The notes below the pieces were generated by a model that did no database searches, was not told where the DNA came from, and saw nothing but the letters and a program-made list of their open reading frames with translations. Positions 36,101 to 43,888 of a stretch of 64,000 nt of DNA are shown here, piece by piece. Source of the stretch: JAUVXJ01 sp964577995 (GTDB taxonomy: Bacteria; Chloroflexota; Anaerolineae; UBA7937; B3-Chlor); contig CAZOBP010000002.1 in NCBI GenBank assembly GCA_964577995.1, positions 1-64,000 of the forward strand, read 5' to 3'. The stretch's first letter is position 1, and each line of letters opens with the position of its first letter. The position numbers were made by a program, and so were the translations under genes.

Positions 36101-37475
36101 AGTGGCTGCCACAGGGAATGCAGAGGTGGTGAATGATGTCCATAGGGATCCGAGAGGCTTGCACATCCCCGGGACCACACAAGAACCGATGTCTATGCTG
36201 TGTGTGCCACTTGCCATCAAGGGGGATGTGGCAGGAGTGATGGCAGTGTCTAGGTTCGGAGAGCGGCCCTTCGATGACCAGGATCTCCAGTTGGCGATCA
36301 GCATGGCGAGCCATGCGGCGACCGCCATCGAGAACTCCCGGCTCTATCAATCGGTTGCTGACAGAGAGACCAAACTCCGGGACCAGATCGAATCTGCCGC
36401 CGATGCCATCTTCAATCTGGATCCCCAGGGGAGGTTAACGCTCTTCAACGGGGAGGCGGAGAGGCTCTCTGGCTTCAGGCGCGATGAGGTATTGGGATAC
36501 CACTACACTCAGATGCTGTGGCCGGAGCAGACCGAGCAGATGCGCAGTCTGCTGTCGCCCGATGTCGGTGGGGAAGTATTACAGCAAGCCTATGAGATCG
36601 ATTTCCTCGACAAGTGGGGACAGCGGGTTCCTATGGAGATCCGCGTCAGCGCTCTCGAGCGTGCAGGACGTCTGGAGGGCTGGCAAGTCATCGGTCGGGA
36701 TGTCAGCGAGCGACGGCGTCTTGAGGAGATGAAGAGCCAGTTCCTGGCTACCGTGTCGCATGATTTGAGAACGCCCTTGGCATCAATCATGGGTTTCACC
36801 GAGATGCTTGTGGAGGGAAGCCCCGGTCCCTTGACAGAGATACAGGATGAGTTCCTCGGGATAGTCTTCGAGAACTCCCAGCGCCTGATGGCTCTGGTCA
36901 ACGATCTCCTGGACATCTCCAAGTTGGAGGTTGGGCGGACCAGCCTGGTGGTGAAGACCATAGAGTTGCCGCGCCTGATCGCTGGTGTGATTGACGAGAT
37001 GAGCCCGCTGACCTACAGGAAGAACATCTCGCTCGAGGTAGACTGTGCAGAGACGCTGCCCCCGACACAAGGCGATCAAAGGCGACTGGAGCAGGTCCTC
37101 AACAACCTGCTTTCCAACGCAGTGAAGTTCACGCCTGAGGGAGGAAGGGTGGAAGTCAAGGCGGAGCTGGAAGGGGAGCAGTTGGTGGTCACCGTGAGAG
37201 ACACGGGTCTCGGCATACCTCCGGACGATCTGCCCCATCTGTTTCAGCCGTTTCACCGAGGTGGGAATGTGACCGAGCAGGCTATCGAGGGGACGGGTCT
37301 GGGCCTGAGCATTGCCAAGGCTTTGGTCGAGGCGCACGGTGGCGACATGGGAGTGGAGAGCGAGTTGGGCAAAGGTAGCACGTTCTGGTTCACGTTACCT
37401 GTCAAGGAACCTGCGCTGTCTGAGCCAGTCCAGACCGATGGAGGACCGGATCTGGGATCGTTGCCACGTGGTTGA
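33123..37475 (+). CDS. Large multi-PAS/GAF sensor histidine kinase
   Basis: A 1450-residue cytoplasmic kinase with no membrane helices. Domains in order, approximate: PAS (35-150), PAS (165-280), PAS (290-405), divergent PAS (415-565), GAF (590-740), GAF (760-910), GAF (920-1080), PAS (1085-1200), HisKA (1205-1275) and HATPase (1320-1430). The phospho-acceptor is His1213 in ATVSHDLRTPLAS; N-box NLLSNAVKF, G1 DTGLGIP and G2 GTGLGLSI follow. There is no receiver at the C-terminus, so the HPt and CheY proteins just upstream are plausible partners. The start is GTG 33123 after GGGAGGTGAG, 5 bases after the cyclase frame. Signals sensed are unknown; many PAS/GAF modules suggest redox or small-molecule cues. 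Confidence 0.93.
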   Translation: MTDERMTREQLMGEVLELRHKVAELESLEQGGRRAEEEARKERDKTQKYLDVAGVIFVVIGVNEEVELVNKQGCEVLGYDEHEIVGRNWFETFLPARVRDDVRAVFTSLMNGALEPAERYENPILAKAGEERTIVWHNTVLTDETGVIVGAISSGQDITERRQAEKALRESERSFRALADNASDGILIGTSSGLHIYANRRAAEITGYEADELVDMGIRDLVHPDELSTVLETYRKRLEGQSAPRHYETRFVRNDGTTVAVELAGAKTVWQGLPADLVLFRDIAERKQAETELRDSEERLRTLFESAPVAYYLNDLRGTFLDGNRAAEQLFGYAREELVGSSLLELRLLSADQLPRSSALLARSAMGDATGPDEFVLNRRDGTEVAMEISTYPVKLKGDSVILGIARDITQSKDAEEALRENEQRYRGLFENSPIALWEEDASEVKRYIDELRASGVKDYRSYFGSHPGAVRECTGLVRILDVNQATLDLYGAESKEELLAGLDQVLAEGSYDIFKEEVLAIAEGRTQFDAETRARTLSGEARDIALRWTVAPGCEETFSSVLVSDIDVTERTRAEREIRHRTSQLTLVNKVGQRLAPILESVQLYTMVVQAVQEEFGYQMVGFFLVRGDELVVEAAAGPFKESIPVGHSQKIGEGTLGWVAEHGKPLLVNDASEESRFLEVETLDIAAELDVPVTVAGQTIGVIAVASDSANVFSETDVTAMEAIAGQVARAIENSRLYEQERRRGIQRETIAEVGRAIAAILDMDTLLSRVVELVAQNFGYYAVNVFEVDAASEYAAFRASTVESEGSGREGLRLRVGEEGIVGWVAGSGQPLMVDDVSREPRFRFDPAVADTRSEVAVPIRLGDKVVGVLDVLSDEVDAFDESVLGTLETLAHSLAVAMENARLYEEERRRSEELSALLDTAQALASSLDLEEVLEIVARQVKALTQADGGRIYLLEPDGQTLRPLVALGVEAEEMMAFSFGIGQGITGQVAATGNAEVVNDVHRDPRGLHIPGTTQEPMSMLCVPLAIKGDVAGVMAVSRFGERPFDDQDLQLAISMASHAATAIENSRLYQSVADRETKLRDQIESAADAIFNLDPQGRLTLFNGEAERLSGFRRDEVLGYHYTQMLWPEQTEQMRSLLSPDVGGEVLQQAYEIDFLDKWGQRVPMEIRVSALERAGRLEGWQVIGRDVSERRRLEEMKSQFLATVSHDLRTPLASIMGFTEMLVEGSPGPLTEIQDEFLGIVFENSQRLMALVNDLLDISKLEVGRTSLVVKTIELPRLIAGVIDEMSPLTYRKNISLEVDCAETLPPTQGDQRRLEQVLNNLLSNAVKFTPEGGRVEVKAELEGEQLVVTVRDTGLGIPPDDLPHLFQPFHRGGNVTEQAIEGTGLGLSIAKALVEAHGGDMGVESELGKGSTFWFTLPVKEPALSEPVQTDGGPDLGSLPRG

Positions 37476-37625
37476 CAGGTGGGAATGGGTTTTTGAGGGA
37501 GTTGCTGGGCAAGCTATCTCCTCGCCGACGGCGGAGAACGGACCCTGGCGTGGTCCACTTCCCACTCTGGGTGCGCCGGGTGCCAGGCTCCATGATCCGC
37601 TCGCAGTGTCTTGAAGGGGCCTTGC

Positions 37626-37653
37626 TTGCAATGGGGGCATACCTGGGTATAAT
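37626..37653 (+). promoter_or_regulatory. sigma70-type promoter for the ferredoxin gene
   Basis: TTGCAA (37626-37631), 16 bases, TATAAT (37648-37653), with the start of transcription near 37660, about 57 bases before the ferredoxin ATG. Confidence 0.65.
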
Positions 37654-37716
37654 TAGCAGTGGCGACCCGCAGGAGCGGGGACTATCTTTGTAGAAGCGTG
37701 GAAAGGAGAGTTCGAA

Positions 37717-37986
37717 ATGGCCTACAAGATCGATCCGGACGAGTGCATCGCCTGCGCAGCTTGCGAGGAGGAGTGCCCCAACGAAGCCATCAGTGAGGGT
37801 GACGAGGTGTACGTCATAGACGCCGCCAAGTGCACCGAGTGCGTGGGCTTCTTTGAGGAGTCGCAGTGTGCGCTGGTCTGCCCGGTGGACGCTTGCGCCC
37901 CCGATCCGGACAACGAGGAGACCCAGGAGGAGCTGCTGGAGAAGTTCAAGAAGCTGCATCCGGACAAGGAGCCCAAGCTTTTCTAG
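37717..37986 (+). CDS. 2[4Fe-4S] ferredoxin
   Basis: An 89-residue soluble electron carrier with two clusters: CIACAACEEECP, then CTECVGFFEESQCALVCP, where the second motif has the eight-residue insertion between the second and third cysteines seen in YfhL/chromatium-type ferredoxins. A charged helical tail follows. It has its own promoter and terminator, so it is a single-gene unit. It is a candidate partner for IorAB, the [4Fe-4S]-containing Mo enzyme, and the HdrA/glutamate-synthase-like complex in this window. Start ATG 37717 follows AAAGGAGAG. Confidence 0.95.
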   Translation: MAYKIDPDECIACAACEEECPNEAISEGDEVYVIDAAKCTECVGFFEESQCALVCPVDACAPDPDNEETQEELLEKFKKLHPDKEPKLF

Positions 37987-38034
37987 GGAGCTTCCTGCGA
38001 TCGCAGACGGTGTCCTCTAGACCAATTGCCGAAG

Positions 38035-38086
38035 AAAAAGCCCGGGAAACGGGAGTGTCCGTACTCCCTCCCACCCAGGCTTTTTT
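38035..38086 (+). terminator. Intrinsic terminator after ferredoxin
   Basis: AAAAAGCC and GGCTTTTT form an outer stem that continues, past a mismatch, as GGG/CCC; an inner hairpin GGGAGT/ACTCCC sits in the loop. The T-run ends it on the plus strand, and the A-run means it can also work for minus-strand transcription from the small gene at 38232. Confidence 0.75.
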
Positions 38087-38231
38087 GCTGTCCGCCACCC
38101 GCTTGGTGTTGGCCTCTCCCGACGTCAGGCGGCCACACCTGCGCACGCGGAACGGCTTCCGAGTGCCTGGCGAGTGGTTCTCTCTGGCCCAGAGTGGCGA
38201 GAAGTGATGCCGAGGCTTAGCACGCTGGTGG

Positions 38232-38417
38232 TCACACGAAGGCGTTGATCAGCAGAACGAGAGGCGTCTCGAGTGGCGCCGGCGTTGGTGTGGGTGGAGT
38301 CGGTGAGGGCATGGCGGTCAGCACATAGCCTATGGCCATGCTTATGACCACCAGGAGACTTAAGATGATGAAGAGGATCTGACTGGTTCGGGGTTTCTGC
38401 GATCGTTTTCGAGCCAA
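38232..38417 (-). CDS. Small single-span membrane protein with Pro/Thr tail
   Basis: A 61-residue protein: a basic N-terminus (ARKRSQKPR), one membrane helix (about residues 14-35, ILFIILSLLVVISMAIGYVL) and an outer Pro/Thr segment (PSPTPPTPTPAP) with a short hydrophobic end. It is preceded by a good promoter on the same strand and a GGGAGGAG ribosome site 3-5 bases before the TTG start, which makes it a real gene rather than chance. I do not recognise a family; PT-rich outer tails are common in Chloroflexota. Function unknown. Confidence 0.65.
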   Translation of the reverse strand: MARKRSQKPRTSQILFIILSLLVVISMAIGYVLTAMPSPTPPTPTPAPLETPLVLLINAFV

Positions 38418-38447
38418 CTGCTCCTCCCTTGACAGGACTTCTGCTTT

Positions 38448-38476
38448 ATTGTAAGACAGTTATCGCCGGGATGCAA
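38448..38476 (-). promoter_or_regulatory. sigma70-type promoter for the small membrane protein
   Basis: On the minus strand TTGCAT (38471-38476), a 17-base spacer and TACAAT (38448-38453). The transcript would start near 38441, about 24 bases before the TTG start. Confidence 0.6.
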
Positions 38477-38694
38477 AGTGACATGGTCGAACGAGCAGCC
38501 GGAGCATGTCCAGGTTCCGGGGTAGGTGGATCGGGAGGGGCGGTCCTGGGAGAGGGAGGTAGGGGCAGACCCTGTATCTCGGTCGCCGCATCTCGAGGCG
38601 GAGACGGGCACTCAGCTGCTGGAACAGGGTGTCGAGATCTGGCACGCCCGCCATCGGGAGTCGTCTTGATTGGGCAGCAGCGTGCGTCCCTTGC

Positions 38695-38723
38695 TTGACT
38701 TTGGGACCTAGCGATGGTAAGAT
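38695..38723 (+). promoter_or_regulatory. sigma70-type promoter for the GAF histidine kinase
   Basis: TTGACT (38695-38700), a 17-base spacer, TAAGAT (38718-38723). It lies about 55 bases upstream of the kinase start and diverges from the promoter at 38448-38476. Confidence 0.6.
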
Positions 38724-38776
38724 GCGACGCGTGCCTCCAGGTCGTGCTCGGCGACACAGACTAGCGCGAGGCTTGT

Positions 38777-41116
38777 GTGACTGTGTGTTCGGCAACAGGC
38801 GACGTCGAGGATTGCGGATCCGGTGCTTCGCACCGTGAGTTGATGGCACTCGATGCGCTTGTCAAATCGAGTGCGGAATCCGCAGATCTAGACGAAGTGC
38901 TCTGGCTTGCCCTGGACAGGATTGCGGAGATCACAGGGCTTGAGATCGCCTACGTCAGCCTGTATGACGAGGAGAGGCGGGAACTGGAGGTCGTCGCCCA
39001 TACGGCTCGGGACGAGGACCCTTCTGGCAAGGATAGTTGGACGATGTTGCCCCAGGACCTTGTGGGGCGAGTTGCTCGCACGGCGGAAGCAGTATTGGTT
39101 GAGGACACCTGGGTAGATCCCAGATTCTCCGATGGGACGGCTGCGCAGCCGCAAGTTCGTAGCGCTGCGAGCATACCGCTCAAGTCTAGAGGGACCGTGT
39201 TGGGCGTCTTGAGCGTGGCGAGTGCACAGCCGTTTCGATTCACCCCCCTTCATCAGGCCTTCTTGTCCGTCCTGGCTGGTCAACTGAGTTGGGCGATTGA
39301 GAGCACCGTTCTGCGAGAGAGGCTGAATAGCTCTCGGCTCCATCTGCGAGAACGGGTCAAGGAACTCAGCATCCTCTATGACGTTAGCCGGGAAGCTCTG
39401 GTGGCTGAGAACGTTGAACGCTTCTTGACCTTTGTGGCCCGGCGACTACCGGCCTCGATGCAGCACCAGCGGGCGAAGGCAGTCGTGTTCTGCAGCGCGG
39501 GGACCTGCGACTACTCGACGTGGTCAGACAATGTGGACGAGGCCATCGCGGAGAGGTTGGCCGTCGTCCCTGGTGAGGGGACACTGGGCAAGCTCCTGGT
39601 CGATAGGGGAGTGCTCTTGGAGTATGCAATCTCCAGGCTGGACGATCTCCTGGGGGAGTGCGACGTCAAGTCCGTGCTGGCGGTACCGGTCTTCGTCAAC
39701 GGGGAGACGATAGGCTCGATTGCCGTGTACTACCAGAATGATAGATGGCGCTTCCTGGAGGAGGAGATCGATCTGCTTCGCGGGATCTCAGAGCAAGTGG
39801 CGCAGTACCTCGCGCGGGATGCCATAGAACGGGAGAACCAGCGCCACGTTCAAGAGGTTTCCACTCTCTTCGAGGTCTCCAAGGCACTTGCATCTGTCGT
39901 GGATATTGAGGGGCTACTGCCCGCCATCCAACACACGCTGATGGAGGCGGTCGGACCTGCCGAAGCCGGGGTTCTCTTGCTGTTCGACAAGGTGACGGGG
40001 ATGCTCCGGGTTGCATCCTCTTTCGGCTACGACGTCGAGACCTTGCACAGGGTCAGCTTGCGAACAGGCGAGTCCATATCCGGCCAAGTGTTCGAATCTG
40101 GCATGCCGGGGGTCTGGAGCACTCCAGACGAGTCTGAGTCTGCCATGGCCACCATGACCGCGCACAACCGTGAGTTCTTCAGGCAGGCATCGCGCGGTCT
40201 GGACTTTCCCAGAAGTGCAATTGGCGTACCGCTCATATATCGGGATGAGAAGATTGGCGTGCTCACGCTGGAGACCTTTGGCAGCGCTGAGTGGTTCTCG
40301 GGGTCACACGTTCCGTTCCTGCAAGCCCTTGCCGAGTTGTTGGTCATCAATCTAACTCAGATCCGACTGCTACAGGAGACAGAGGAAGCTCGGGCCGTGC
40401 AGGAGGCGGACCGGTTGAGATCGGAACTGATCGCGGCGTTGGCGCATGATATGCGCACCCCGCTGACCTCCATACAGGGTTACGCGTCGGCGTTGTTGCT
40501 CGACGACGTCGAGTGGGACGAAACATCCCGGGCAAGACAGTTGCAGATCATAGAAGCGGAGGCCAGGGATCTGCAGGCCATGGTCCAGGACTTGCTGGAA
40601 TCATCTATTGTCGACGCCGGCCTGCTGACATTGGCTAAGGAACCCACTCTGGTGCCTCGCCTGGTCGAGAGTCTAGTGCGTGAGATGGCTCGTCGCACGG
40701 CAAGGCATCGATTTGTGCTAAGCTTCCCCGCTGACTTTCCGATCATAGATGCGGACCCCCGGCGTCTCGAGCAAGTGATACGCAACGTGCTCGACAATGC
40801 CGTGAAGTATTCGCCTGACGGCGGGCTGGTGGTCGTAAGGGGGCAGGTGGCTGGTGACGAGGTCATCATCAGCGTGGCCGACAATGGCGTGGGAATCGCC
40901 CCAGAACACCTGAACCGACTCTTCGAGAAGTTCTTCCGGGTGAAGTCGCCCATTGGTGAAAAAGTGCGGGGCACGGGACTTGGGCTTCCAGTATCCCGCA
41001 CTATAGTGGAAAGCCACGGCGGCAGGATCTGGGCCGAGAGCGAGGTGGGCAAGGGAACGACCATGTACTTCTCTCTGCCCTGCCGGCAAGGCGCAGATAC
41101 ACATGCATCCGACTGA
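38777..41116 (+). CDS. GAF-domain sensor histidine kinase
   Basis: A 779-residue soluble kinase with three GAF-type domains (about residues 25-180, 195-345 and 360-530), a short coiled coil, HisKA with phospho-acceptor His557 (LAHDMRTPLTSI), and HATPase with NVLDNAVKYSP, DNGVGIAP and GTGLGLPVSR. No membrane helix is seen. The GTG start at 38777 follows GAGG; other starts a few codons away are possible. The glutamate dehydrogenase and an OmpR regulator follow on the same strand, and the latter is the likely cognate partner. Signal unknown. Confidence 0.92.
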   Translation: MTVCSATGDVEDCGSGASHRELMALDALVKSSAESADLDEVLWLALDRIAEITGLEIAYVSLYDEERRELEVVAHTARDEDPSGKDSWTMLPQDLVGRVARTAEAVLVEDTWVDPRFSDGTAAQPQVRSAASIPLKSRGTVLGVLSVASAQPFRFTPLHQAFLSVLAGQLSWAIESTVLRERLNSSRLHLRERVKELSILYDVSREALVAENVERFLTFVARRLPASMQHQRAKAVVFCSAGTCDYSTWSDNVDEAIAERLAVVPGEGTLGKLLVDRGVLLEYAISRLDDLLGECDVKSVLAVPVFVNGETIGSIAVYYQNDRWRFLEEEIDLLRGISEQVAQYLARDAIERENQRHVQEVSTLFEVSKALASVVDIEGLLPAIQHTLMEAVGPAEAGVLLLFDKVTGMLRVASSFGYDVETLHRVSLRTGESISGQVFESGMPGVWSTPDESESAMATMTAHNREFFRQASRGLDFPRSAIGVPLIYRDEKIGVLTLETFGSAEWFSGSHVPFLQALAELLVINLTQIRLLQETEEARAVQEADRLRSELIAALAHDMRTPLTSIQGYASALLLDDVEWDETSRARQLQIIEAEARDLQAMVQDLLESSIVDAGLLTLAKEPTLVPRLVESLVREMARRTARHRFVLSFPADFPIIDADPRRLEQVIRNVLDNAVKYSPDGGLVVVRGQVAGDEVIISVADNGVGIAPEHLNRLFEKFFRVKSPIGEKVRGTGLGLPVSRTIVESHGGRIWAESEVGKGTTMYFSLPCRQGADTHASD

Positions 41117-41157
41117 CGCTCATCCGTCAGACTAAAATGTAAGGAGAATGGAGAATC

Positions 41158-42405
41158 ATGGATAAGCTGAACCCGTTCGAGATCGCGCAGAGGCAGCTAG
41201 ATGAAGCTGCGGAGATCCTGGGCCTCGACCCAGGGATGCATGCCCTTCTGCGAGAGCCGCTGCGGGAGCTGCACGTGACCCTCCCGGTCAGGATGGACGA
41301 TGGTTCCGTGGAGGTCTTCAAAGGCTTCCGTGTACAGTACAACGACGCCCGCGGCCCAGCCAAGGGCGGCCTGCGCTTTCATCCGGAGGAGACCATTGAC
41401 ACTGTGCGGGCTTTGGCCGCCTGGATGACCTGGAAGACTGCGGTGGTGGACATACCGCTGGGAGGCGGCAAAGGGGGAATAATCTGCAACCCCAAGGAGA
41501 TGTCTCAGGCTGAGTTGGAGCGACTGAGCAGGGCGTACATTCGGCAAGTGGGTCGCATACTGGGACCCAAGTCAGACGTTCCGGCGCCTGACGTGTATAC
41601 GAACCCTCAGATCATGGCCTGGATGATGGACGAGTACTCCGTGATGCAGGGGCACAGCGAGCCCGGCGTCATTACGGGCAAGCCGTTGGCCCTGGGAGGG
41701 TCTGCCGGCCGTATGGATGCCACGGCCAGAGGAGGCATGTATTGTCTGCGTGAAGCAGGCAAGGTGCTGGGCATCGACTTGAAGGGTGCTACCACTGCCA
41801 TCCAAGGCTATGGCAACGCTGGCTACTACGGCCAGGTCCTTGGGGAGGAGTTGCTGGGGCTGAATGTCATCTGCGTGAGCGACTCGAGGGGCGGAATCGT
41901 CTGCGACGGTGGCCTGGAGTGCGAAGAGGTCAAGGGCCACAAGGACGAGACCGGTACTTGTGTGGGCCTACCCGACTCCGAGCCCATCAGCAACGAGGAG
42001 CTGCTGGAGTTGGACGTGGACGTGCTGGTTCCGGCCGCGCTGGAGAACGTCATCACCGAGGAGAACGCTCATCGGGTGAAGGCGAAGATCGTGGTCGAAC
42101 TTGCCAATGGACCTACGACACCGGAAGCCGACAGAATACTCCACGAGAACGGGGTATACGTCATTCCCGATTTCCTGTGCAACGCCGGAGGAGTCGTCGT
42201 CTCCTACTTCGAGGGAGTGCAGAACGCCTACAACTACTACTGGGACCTCGAGGAGGTTTACGAAAGGCTGGATCGGAAGATGACAGCCGCCTTCCACGCG
42301 GTGCACGAGATGGCTCAAGCCAAGGGGGTACACAACCGGCTGGCGGCCTATCTGGTGGCAGTGGCCAGGGTCGCCGACGCCGTGAAACTCCGTGGCTGGG
42401 CGTGA
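41158..42405 (+). CDS. gdhA: Glu/Leu/Phe/Val dehydrogenase, probable glutamate dehydrogenase
   Basis: A 415-residue amino-acid dehydrogenase of the usual hexameric GDH length. The substrate-binding GPAKGGLRFHP, the catalytic-lysine motif PLGGGKGGI, VPAPDVYTN and the nucleotide motif GYGNAGYY are present; the C-terminal domain has CNAGGVVVSYFE. It interconverts glutamate with 2-oxoglutarate and ammonia using NAD(P). The start ATG at 41158 follows AAGGAGAATGGAG. A small hairpin, CTGACG/CGTCAG near 41113-41130, lies between the kinase and this gene, without a U-tract. Its closeness to the glutamate-synthase-like redox operon may be meaningful, though a regulator and a terminator separate them. 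Confidence 0.92.
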   Translation: MDKLNPFEIAQRQLDEAAEILGLDPGMHALLREPLRELHVTLPVRMDDGSVEVFKGFRVQYNDARGPAKGGLRFHPEETIDTVRALAAWMTWKTAVVDIPLGGGKGGIICNPKEMSQAELERLSRAYIRQVGRILGPKSDVPAPDVYTNPQIMAWMMDEYSVMQGHSEPGVITGKPLALGGSAGRMDATARGGMYCLREAGKVLGIDLKGATTAIQGYGNAGYYGQVLGEELLGLNVICVSDSRGGIVCDGGLECEEVKGHKDETGTCVGLPDSEPISNEELLELDVDVLVPAALENVITEENAHRVKAKIVVELANGPTTPEADRILHENGVYVIPDFLCNAGGVVVSYFEGVQNAYNYYWDLEEVYERLDRKMTAAFHAVHEMAQAKGVHNRLAAYLVAVARVADAVKLRGWA

Positions 42406-42470
42406 ACCATCAGTAGCACCCTGGGGAGGAGGTCGCCGGGCAGCGCCAACTGGAATTGGCGGGATGCGAA

Positions 42471-43178
42471 GTGAAAAAAGAAGCCATTCTCGTGGTTGAT
42501 GATGAGCCGCGGCTTGTCAGGCTGGTGCACGAGATCATGACGGCGGTGGGCTACGACGTACTCAGTGCACGCGATGGCAAGGAGGCATTGGAGGTCCTGG
42601 CCATCGAGGAACCAGACCTGGTTCTGCTGGACATCATGTTGCCTGGCGACATGGACGGCTATGATGTGTGCAGGCGGGTGAGAGAGTTCTCGGCCGTACC
42701 CGTCGTCATGCTGACGGCCAAGACGCGCGAGGTGGACATGCTGGAAGGCTTCGACGTCGGCGCTGATGACTATCTGACCAAGCCTTTCAATGCCAAGGAG
42801 CTGATCGCGAGGGTCAAGGCGGTCTTGCGCCGCAGTACACTGCCTGGCAAGGAAGCCATGATCACGGCTGACCTGTCGTGCGGCGACCTGACAGTCAGCT
42901 TCGCCCGGCGCAACGTCAGGATGGGGGAGCGGGAAATTGCCCTCACGCCAACCGAGTTCAAGCTGCTCCAGCAGCTAGCGCTGAACACGAACCGCGTGAT
43001 GCTGCACGAGGACTTACTGACGGAGGTCTGGGGTCCTCAGTATCGCGACGACATAGACTATCTTCGAGCATACGTGCGCCATCTGCGGCTGAAGATAGAA
43101 GACGATCCGTCTCAACCCTGCTACATCCTCACCACCCCTGGGGTGGGCTACATGCTTTCGTGCCCCGAGGGCAGCTAG
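42471..43178 (+). CDS. OmpR/PhoB-family response regulator
   Basis: A 235-residue regulator with a receiver (VVDDEPR, acceptor Asp in DLVLLDIMLPG, YLTKPFN) and a C-terminal winged helix (LTPTEFKLLQQL, DIDYLRAYVRHLR, GVGYML). The GTG start at 42471 places the protein as VKKEAILVVDDE; a TTG five codons earlier is an alternative. It ends shortly before a strong terminator. It may pair with the GAF kinase two genes upstream. Confidence 0.9.
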   Translation: MKKEAILVVDDEPRLVRLVHEIMTAVGYDVLSARDGKEALEVLAIEEPDLVLLDIMLPGDMDGYDVCRRVREFSAVPVVMLTAKTREVDMLEGFDVGADDYLTKPFNAKELIARVKAVLRRSTLPGKEAMITADLSCGDLTVSFARRNVRMGEREIALTPTEFKLLQQLALNTNRVMLHEDLLTEVWGPQYRDDIDYLRAYVRHLRLKIEDDPSQPCYILTTPGVGYMLSCPEGS

Positions 43179-43221
43179 AAGACCCTCCATAGCACGCGCA
43201 CTGCCATACTTGCATGCGAAG

Positions 43222-43247
43222 AACCCGTGATTTTTCACGGGTTTTTC
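43222..43247 (+). terminator. Intrinsic terminator after the OmpR regulator
   Basis: AACCCGTGA and TCACGGGTT form a 9-bp stem with a TTTT loop and a following T-run (TTTTTC). It cleanly separates the signalling/GDH unit from the redox operon. Confidence 0.9.
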
Positions 43248-43393
43248 ATTTCTCTGCCCCTCCCTTTTATGAGAACTCCACGGATTGTCCGGTAGAATGA
43301 TACTGGCGCGATGCGTTGTAGCCACGAGACCTTCAGACTACACGTGCGACGTGTAAGCAGCGCTCGGATGGGGCGGTAACAAGGAGGGGCAAA

Positions 43394-43885
43394 GTGGATT
43401 TCCAGCTGGCGTTTGACGCGAGTGAGATTGATGACTTGTTGAATGGCAAGAGAGATGGCGGAAACGGATCTCTGATGGATGTGTTGGAGGAAGTCCAGGC
43501 GCGCTACCGGTATCTGCCGAGGGATGCGCTGATCTTGATCAGCGAGAGCATGGGAGTGCCGTTGAGCCAGACTTACGGTGTGGCTACCTTCTACAATGCC
43601 TTCAGCCTGAAGCCCAAGGGCAGGCATGTCATCAACGTGTGCACTGGGACAGCGTGCATGGTCCGAGGCGCCAAGAAGGTCCTAGAGAGGATCTCCGAGA
43701 GGCTGGGCATACAGCCTGGCGAGACTACGGAAGACGGGCAATTCACGTTGGAGACGGTGAATTGCCTGGGTGCCTGTGCTTTGGGACCCGTGGTTGTGGC
43801 GGACGGTGCATACTCCGGGGAGATGACCAGTGCGAAGACAGACGCGTTGCTGAAAGAAGTGATGAGTGAGGTCGAGACGGTATAG
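43394..43885 (+). CDS. nuoE: NuoE/HndA/HoxE-type [2Fe-2S] thioredoxin-like subunit
   Basis: A 163-residue subunit of a NADH-oxidising diaphorase module. After an N-terminal helical part (EEVQARYRYLPRDALILISE) comes the thioredoxin-like domain with the four [2Fe-2S] cysteines, CTGTAC and CLGAC. The start is GTG 43394 after AAGGAGGGG. It opens an operon that runs with gaps of less than 50 bases to about 50.4 kb and beyond. In NADH dehydrogenases and bifurcating hydrogenases it works with the NuoF flavoprotein, which follows 3 bases later. Confidence 0.93.
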   Translation: MDFQLAFDASEIDDLLNGKRDGGNGSLMDVLEEVQARYRYLPRDALILISESMGVPLSQTYGVATFYNAFSLKPKGRHVINVCTGTACMVRGAKKVLERISERLGIQPGETTEDGQFTLETVNCLGACALGPVVVADGAYSGEMTSAKTDALLKEVMSEVETV

Positions 43886-43888
43886 CAC

